The notes beneath the pieces were generated by a model. That model did no database searches, was not told the origin of the DNA, and saw only the letters and a program-made list of their open reading frames with translations. Shown one piece after another: positions 58,925 to 64,000 of a DNA stretch of 64,000 bases. This DNA is from Zychaea mexicana (taxonomy: Eukaryota; Mucoromycota; Mucoromycetes; Mucorales; Lichtheimiaceae). Position 1 is the stretch's first letter, and each line of letters starts with the position of its first letter. The translations under genes and the position numbers were made by a program. The stretch lies in assembly GCF_025766255.1 (NCBI RefSeq), contig NW_026516696.1, positions 1 through 64,000 on the forward strand, read 5' to 3'.

Positions 58925-61015
58925 TAACTCGACATACCCTTTTCATTCTGACATTTCTGCAGCTCAGCACTACAACAGCCATAATCAATGAAGCCGCAAG
59001 CAACTCTTTGTACAGCCGAGCTTCAAATTTTGGCTACGATTTGCTGCATGTCCGGAGACAATGTATTGATTTTGTGTATAGCTGTGATGATGCATCGGGT
59101 CAACTACATAAGCAAAAGACATAGTCAATGAAGATGGTAAAAAAGTACAAGAAGTCACTCAACTTAACGTTATCAGGAAGGATAGAATTTATCTTGGCAG
59201 CATTCGTCCACCTTCAAAACATTTTTTCAGCGTTATCTTCAGCGTTATCTTCAGCGTTTATATAACTATTGCGGAGCAAGCTGCCGCGCTGGTTAGATAT
59301 TTCACGAAACGGGGTAAAACATGCATTGATTACGCCGTGGCAGTCCCTATAATGTGAAGGCCATTGTCATTCTTTCGAGCTTTAAGCTACTATAAACTTT
59401 TGGATAACTTCCATAGTTGGTGCGCAATAGGACAGGGTTTATATGTAATTCCAATAACAAATGATACATAACCTTCTGCCAAAAGGATAACATTTATACT
59501 TTGATTTGCTATACAGGGCAATGGCGATGAGTAAGAATCGTCGAGATTGGCTAGTATAATGATTATAGCGACCTACTACGAAGTATTCAAAAGCAACTGG
59601 GAGCGCTTCGATCATGAGCCATAAACCAGCTTTCGATGTGCTGAATTGAAGCCTTCAAAAGCCTTAAGGCTTTTCCAGAGCATCTGAAGATTCAAAAAGC
59701 ATTAAGTTACAAACATGAGTCTCAGATGCCCCTATCAATAGAATAGAAGCGCACGTCAGTCATACGATTTTCAGGTTATACAGCACATCTAAGCTTGTCA
59801 TTTCTCAATCATACAGTAGATTACCTTAAAAAATTGTAGTGAAAATGAGCTCACACCAGTTACACATCTGCAGCCTGGCAGGGAGATGGTGCACGATGTG
59901 GTAAAGTCATGAATATCGCTTGATAGTGCTTCTGAACGAAGCGTATAACCTGTCCACTGTTTCTCGTAGAAGAAAAATAATATGCAAGCAACTAGCATTG
60001 TGACAAGCGCACTAATATTTTGAGGTCTGATTAAGCAATCATGCAAAAGACCGATTTCGAGTAGAGAGCAACACTGATCCTGCAAAATCAACAGTACTAA
60101 GGTTGTTCAAGCGATCTGGTCAGCACATTGGTCTTTCAAATTCGACGACCATCCTTTCATTCCGCAGGCAGTAGCTGCTCATGCCACTGCCATCTATCAT
60201 CGCACATATAAATAGTTTTCTCTTTTCCGTCACTTCTCTGTTCCTCATTTTCTCATACATGTATTCACACCCAATAGTCAGTCACTCCTCTGGACACTAT
60301 ATTGGAAATGAATTTTGCCTCCAGGCCATAAAAAAAAAACCAGTACTAAGGTTATTTATTATGGACAAATCCAATTTTTATAGATGCTGCTAGCAGGCCC
60401 TTAATAGCAACACTGTAGCTTATAAGATGAAACATATACGGAGAATGTTGCTTTTGAATCAACAGCGCCATCCGAAAATGTCCCTACTGTAATGAAACCA
60501 CTCACAGGCGCACCAAGAGTAAAGCTATAGACTTCTTTTATTGTGAGGTATAGTACTTTGGTTTGGAAACTATCAGAGTAACTAATACAACTTGCTGTCT
60601 TTGCTGTATTTGTTTACGAGAGCTAAGATGCTGGTTCTTCGTAGGCCATGTATCGTGGATTATGACGTTTCCTCTCAAGATAATCCCATCACCTCCAAAA
60701 CCTTGAACTTCCCGTGAGTTATTAAATATTGTATAAACTTTGACTCCTTGAGCACCCTCTAAAGCCGACCAAGAAAAGTGCGTTGAAGGCAACCATACCG
60801 ACTTACGTCCAGATGCATTTGGCATTTTGCCGGCTATAGATAGTAAGTACGCAGCAATAGAGAAATAATTATAGTACAATTTGAATGAGGACACACAAAG
60901 ACGTATCGTATCTAGCATATAACGCTTACCTCTTCAAATCGCTTCGAATCTTCAGCATGATGTTAAATACAATTGAGACATCAAGAGTTAGGAGAGCTAC
61001 CCTTATTTAGCAATG
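58925..61015 (-). pseudogene. Decayed MFS transporter, paralogue of the downstream gene
   Basis: Pieces in the order of the intact gene at 61750-64000, all on the minus strand: LTLDVSIVFNIMLKIRSDL (~60,930-61,010; intact LDTSIIFTTMTKIGSEF), NASGRKSVW (~60,800), EVQGFGGDGIILRGNVIIHD (~60,690), FTLGAPVSGFITVG (~60,500), ALVTMLVACILFFFYEKQW with DFTTSC (~59,900-60,030), QFSTSKAGLWLM and VVGRYNHYTSQSRRF (~59,540-59,660), and INTLSPDMQQIVAKI (~59,050), directly followed by TGA. Frameshifts, stops and lost segments separate the pieces. A possible N-terminal tail continues to about 61,530. This is a dead tandem copy. Confidence 0.85.
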
Positions 61016-61749
61016 AAAATCCCGCACCACTCTTCTGTTTTTCTTTCTCTGATGACAGCTACGCTCACCGCTCACCACAAGGGCAATAAAGATAGATTTA
61101 AGTTTCCAAGCTTGTCTTCAGCACTGTCGGAGTGGGAGCGTTGATTGTCGTCGCCGAGGACTCGTCAATTCGTCTATAATACAACAATTGCTACCTGCTT
61201 TTCCTCTCTTGGTCATCACTGTTTGATATGATTGATTTTGTTCATGCGCCAGCAATAGCGAGGAGCTTTGTGATGAGACTGTCGAAAATCGACCATCGCC
61301 ATTGGCAATAGTGTCATTCACTTCACAGCTAAGAGTTTTTCCACCAGTACTATGGTCAATATGGCTTAAAATCATCCCACCGTATTCTATATCATATAGG
61401 AAAAAAGAAAGTTTGGTAATGAAGAAACAAGAACGAGTTATTGCAGTGGTCGGCATCAATAAAGATCTGCGCGACGTATTTGTGTATCTGCGTACTCCAT
61501 TACGCACATTAAAACAAATAAGCCTCACAGCTGAGCCCTATTCTTTCATACACTTCAGTCTTAAAGTTGTTCTTGTTACGTTTTTTTTTTCGTCTTGATA
61601 CGGTATACATATTACACCTATGCAGCCTTCTATTTCGTACTCAGTAACACATGGTCGTTATATGAGATAGGGGATATATGAAGCTAAACAAGTAAATAGT
61701 CGTGCTTAACTAGAACAATCTCGTACAAAGAAAGTAAATGACTTTGTCA
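61016..61749 (-). other. Between the MFS pseudogene and the MFS gene
   Basis: 61,118-61,528 has an open minus-strand reading, Ser/Thr-rich and basic (SSQSSSLLLAHEQNQSYQTV), with stops close to the pseudogene. It could be the worn cytoplasmic N-terminus of that gene. 61,560-61,749 is AT-rich and holds the 3' end of the MFS gene. Confidence 0.35.
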
Positions 61750-64000
61750 TTATTGTCGGTCGTTCTCAGTGGCAGTTGCAGACGGCCGATTCTCTTTTTT
61801 CAGGCTTACATTTTGGAACCTTGTTGTTCCTACCAAAAATGTAAGTGAGCCCCCCGTAATTAGGAATAGCGCTACACGCTGCACTCCAAGAGCCAATACT
61901 TCTGTCACGATTTGTTGGATCTCTGGAGCCAGTGTATCAACATTTTGGATCGATGTAATGATAAATTCAATCAGCTATAAAATTCGAAAGAGCGTAGTGC
62001 ATTAGTTAACGTTCTCTTTCCAAGCCTTGGATGAAAGTGCTTGGCATTTAGCTTTCTACGTTAAGATCCGTCGTCATCTGTAGGTATACCTTCTCTGCAT
62101 CTTCACCTTCAATTCGGGTTGGCAGCTCTGTTATTAAAGTATATTGAACAATTGAAGATACGACCGCCGCGCCTATTAGATACCCCACGAAACGTACTAG
62201 TGTGCAAATTGACAAAGATGTAGCAGCCACTATCATCAAAAATTGTTGAAAAACGTAAACGATGACGAAAGTTCAGTTATCGATTCATATATCTGGTTTG
62301 TAAATATAATATCGATGTAAACATTTGAATGATAGCTCATGCGTACTTACACTCTTTGGATAAAGTGCTCGTACAGGCGACGATAATGCAAACACTGATA
62401 CATCCATACGAAGCGCCTTCCAAAACGATCCCCATGGTACCCAGGTTTTTGGAAACATTACCGCCGGCCCAATTATAGAATATGGCAACCGCTATAATAT
62501 AAGATGTCATGGCCACACTTACAAAGCGCTTGAACCTGCCAGTATAGTGCATGTAGCGTCCGGCTATAAATGTCCCAACGGGAACAGATGCTGCGTTCAT
62601 CATAACCCACAAACCAGCTTTGGAGGTTTTGAAATGTAGCACACCCTATAATTTTTAAAGAGTAGCAGTACATCTATGTATTAAAGGCGCATATTAACCT
62701 CTTTTAATAAAAGCAAATGAAATATACAGGTATACTTGCCATGAGAAATTGCGGTAGAACAGTAAGGGCTGCTCCTTCGCATGCTGCCGGTAAGAAGATA
62801 CAGACGCACGATGTTGTGAAATTGCGGTCGCGTGATGCCACGCGTGACAACAAAGGATACACTGCCCATCGCCGCTCATGGATCAAGAACAGTATATACC
62901 CAATCAGTGTTGAAACTAGTGCCAGGATAATTTGAGGGCTACACCAACTGTAAGAGGTTCCACCAAACCAAAGTGCGCAGGTCAAGGATGTGTTCGCTCC
63001 GGAAAGCAATAATATTCCACCGAAATCAACAGTTTTCAGCTTTTCCCTTGTCGTCAAAACAGCCTTTTGATTTTGAGATACGCTGTAGTTTCTCAATCGA
63101 AAAGTGTATATGCAAAGGATGAGCGTCATTGGTAGAATGTTGATCTTAAAGCAATAACGCCATCCAAAGTAGTCGGTAATAAATCCGCCGATGGGTGCAC
63201 CAAGGCCGAACCCGAGCTAAAACAATATAGTATATAGATTTTTTTGTCACGATAAACCAATGATAATCGTACTTCAGAGGTGCTTGATATATACAGAGAA
63301 AACACAACTTACCATTGAACACATGCTGAGGTAGGCTAGATAGGATCCCAGTTGATCTCGAGATACAATATCATGGAGAATGATGTTACCCATCAGGGCG
63401 ATCCCACCTCCTCCGAAGCCTGCGATTGCTCGGGCTACAACAACGTGCTCAAACGATCGTGCAAAGCTACCAGTAGTGAAATTTTAATTGCTATGGCAAA
63501 GTTTCCTATACACAGTGAAATGAACCTGTCACAACTTACCCACATCCCAATGACCCAATCAGAAACAACATGTTGAGTGTAATCAATACTGGCTTTCGTC
63601 CAAACGCGTTTGACAGCGCACTCGCTACATATATATTATAATTTGGTTGCTTGTTGTTTAGAGCTTTTTATACGTCTTGGTGATTTGAAATTGCATGTGC
63701 ATAGTAATCATTAATATCATACCTGCCGGCATCGTGATAAGAGTACAGAGTGCGTATGCGCTGTGCAACCATGTTGACATTTGTGCACTGTAAACAAAGG
63801 CCAGTCTACTGGTCACCATCTTTTTTCGAAACATAATCAGGTATATAGTTGATGCTACTTACCTTTGAAATTCGCTTCCGATTTTTGTCATTGTTGTAAA
63901 TATAATAGAAGTATCCAAACCGGGTAGGGCTGCTCCTATGCCCAAACTTGAGAGAAACAAGTTTACGATATATAAGTACAATAATCCAGCTATCGTATTT
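61750..64000 (-). CDS. MFS transporter, DHA2/vacuolar amino acid type, 5' end outside the window
   Basis: Exons in the window on the minus strand: 63863->64000, 63723-63787, 63540-63624, 63466-63313, 63216-62740, 62645-62351, 62229-62060, 61974-61750, about 535 codons. Helix 1 with ALPGLDTSIIF is at the window edge, followed by the A-motif region NAFGRK, then IAGFGGGGIALMGNIILHD and the GAPIGGFITDYFGWRYCF motif C that marks drug:H+ antiporters. Many further hydrophobic helices end with a short polar tail (ATENDRQ). The pattern fits 14-helix DHA2 members such as vacuolar basic amino acid permeases. The substrate is not determined. The intron at 62646-62739 has a GC donor (ATG|GCAAGT). Its closest relative here is the adjoining pseudogene. 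Confidence 0.88.

Noticed and set aside
1..64000. CRISPR arrays, rRNA, prokaryotic operons, retrotransposon LTR pairs
   Set aside because: No regularly spaced repeats, rRNA-like stretches, Shine-Dalgarno-led gene runs, reverse transcriptase motifs or long direct terminal repeats were found by eye.

Overview
The window is nuclear DNA from a filamentous fungus, most likely Mucoromycota (Mucorales-like). Genes carry many short introns (about 45-160 nt, GT..AG, donors mostly GTAAGT/GTATGT), untranslated leaders are pyrimidine-rich, and the conserved proteins (Mss51, Cds1, a Cdc25-type RasGEF, Tif6, Vps45, Ase1, Ddb1, Cmr1) are fungal. The species cannot be read from the sequence. No rRNA, tRNA, CRISPR array or prokaryotic signal was recognised.

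Layout. 1-3911: a decayed gene of what looks like a lineage-specific family, then gene-poor DNA. 3912-9904: a 5,993-bp KDZ (Kyakuja-Dileera-Zisupton) DNA transposon with identical 229-bp terminal inverted repeats and an 8-bp target-site duplication. It carries a 12-exon transposase with one in-frame TGA and a second, 260-residue gene of unknown function. It sits 87 bp upstream of MSS51 (9992-11575, +) and has separated that gene from an ancestral CCAAT box. 11576-13670: decayed coding-like DNA. 13671-23000 (+): CDP-diacylglycerol synthase, an SH3-WW-WW-RasGEF protein, and eIF6/Tif6. 23279-42879 (-): Vps45, Ase1/PRC1, Ddb1, a poly-Q/poly-A protein with a CxxC..CxxC motif, and Cmr1/WDR76. 42880-46641: a large intergenic gap. 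46642-51485 (+): a DUF1765-like protein. 51930-57529 (-): two tandem acyl/4-coumarate-CoA-ligase-like enzymes, each ending in a peroxisomal PTS1 tripeptide. 58925-61015 (-): a decayed MFS transporter, and 61750-64000 (-): an apparently intact MFS paralogue that runs off the right edge.

Most genes are unrelated housekeeping functions: phospholipid synthesis, Ras signalling, 60S biogenesis, endosomal fusion, spindle midzone, CRL4 ubiquitin ligase and cytochrome oxidase translation. Possible functional links are Ddb1 with the WDR76-type DCAF Cmr1, and the two peroxisomal ligases. Exon boundaries were placed by hand: every internal junction was checked for reading phase, and the resulting protein lengths match the known families closely. 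The main biological interest is the recent KDZ insertion with its uncharacterised second gene and its position in the MSS51 promoter.
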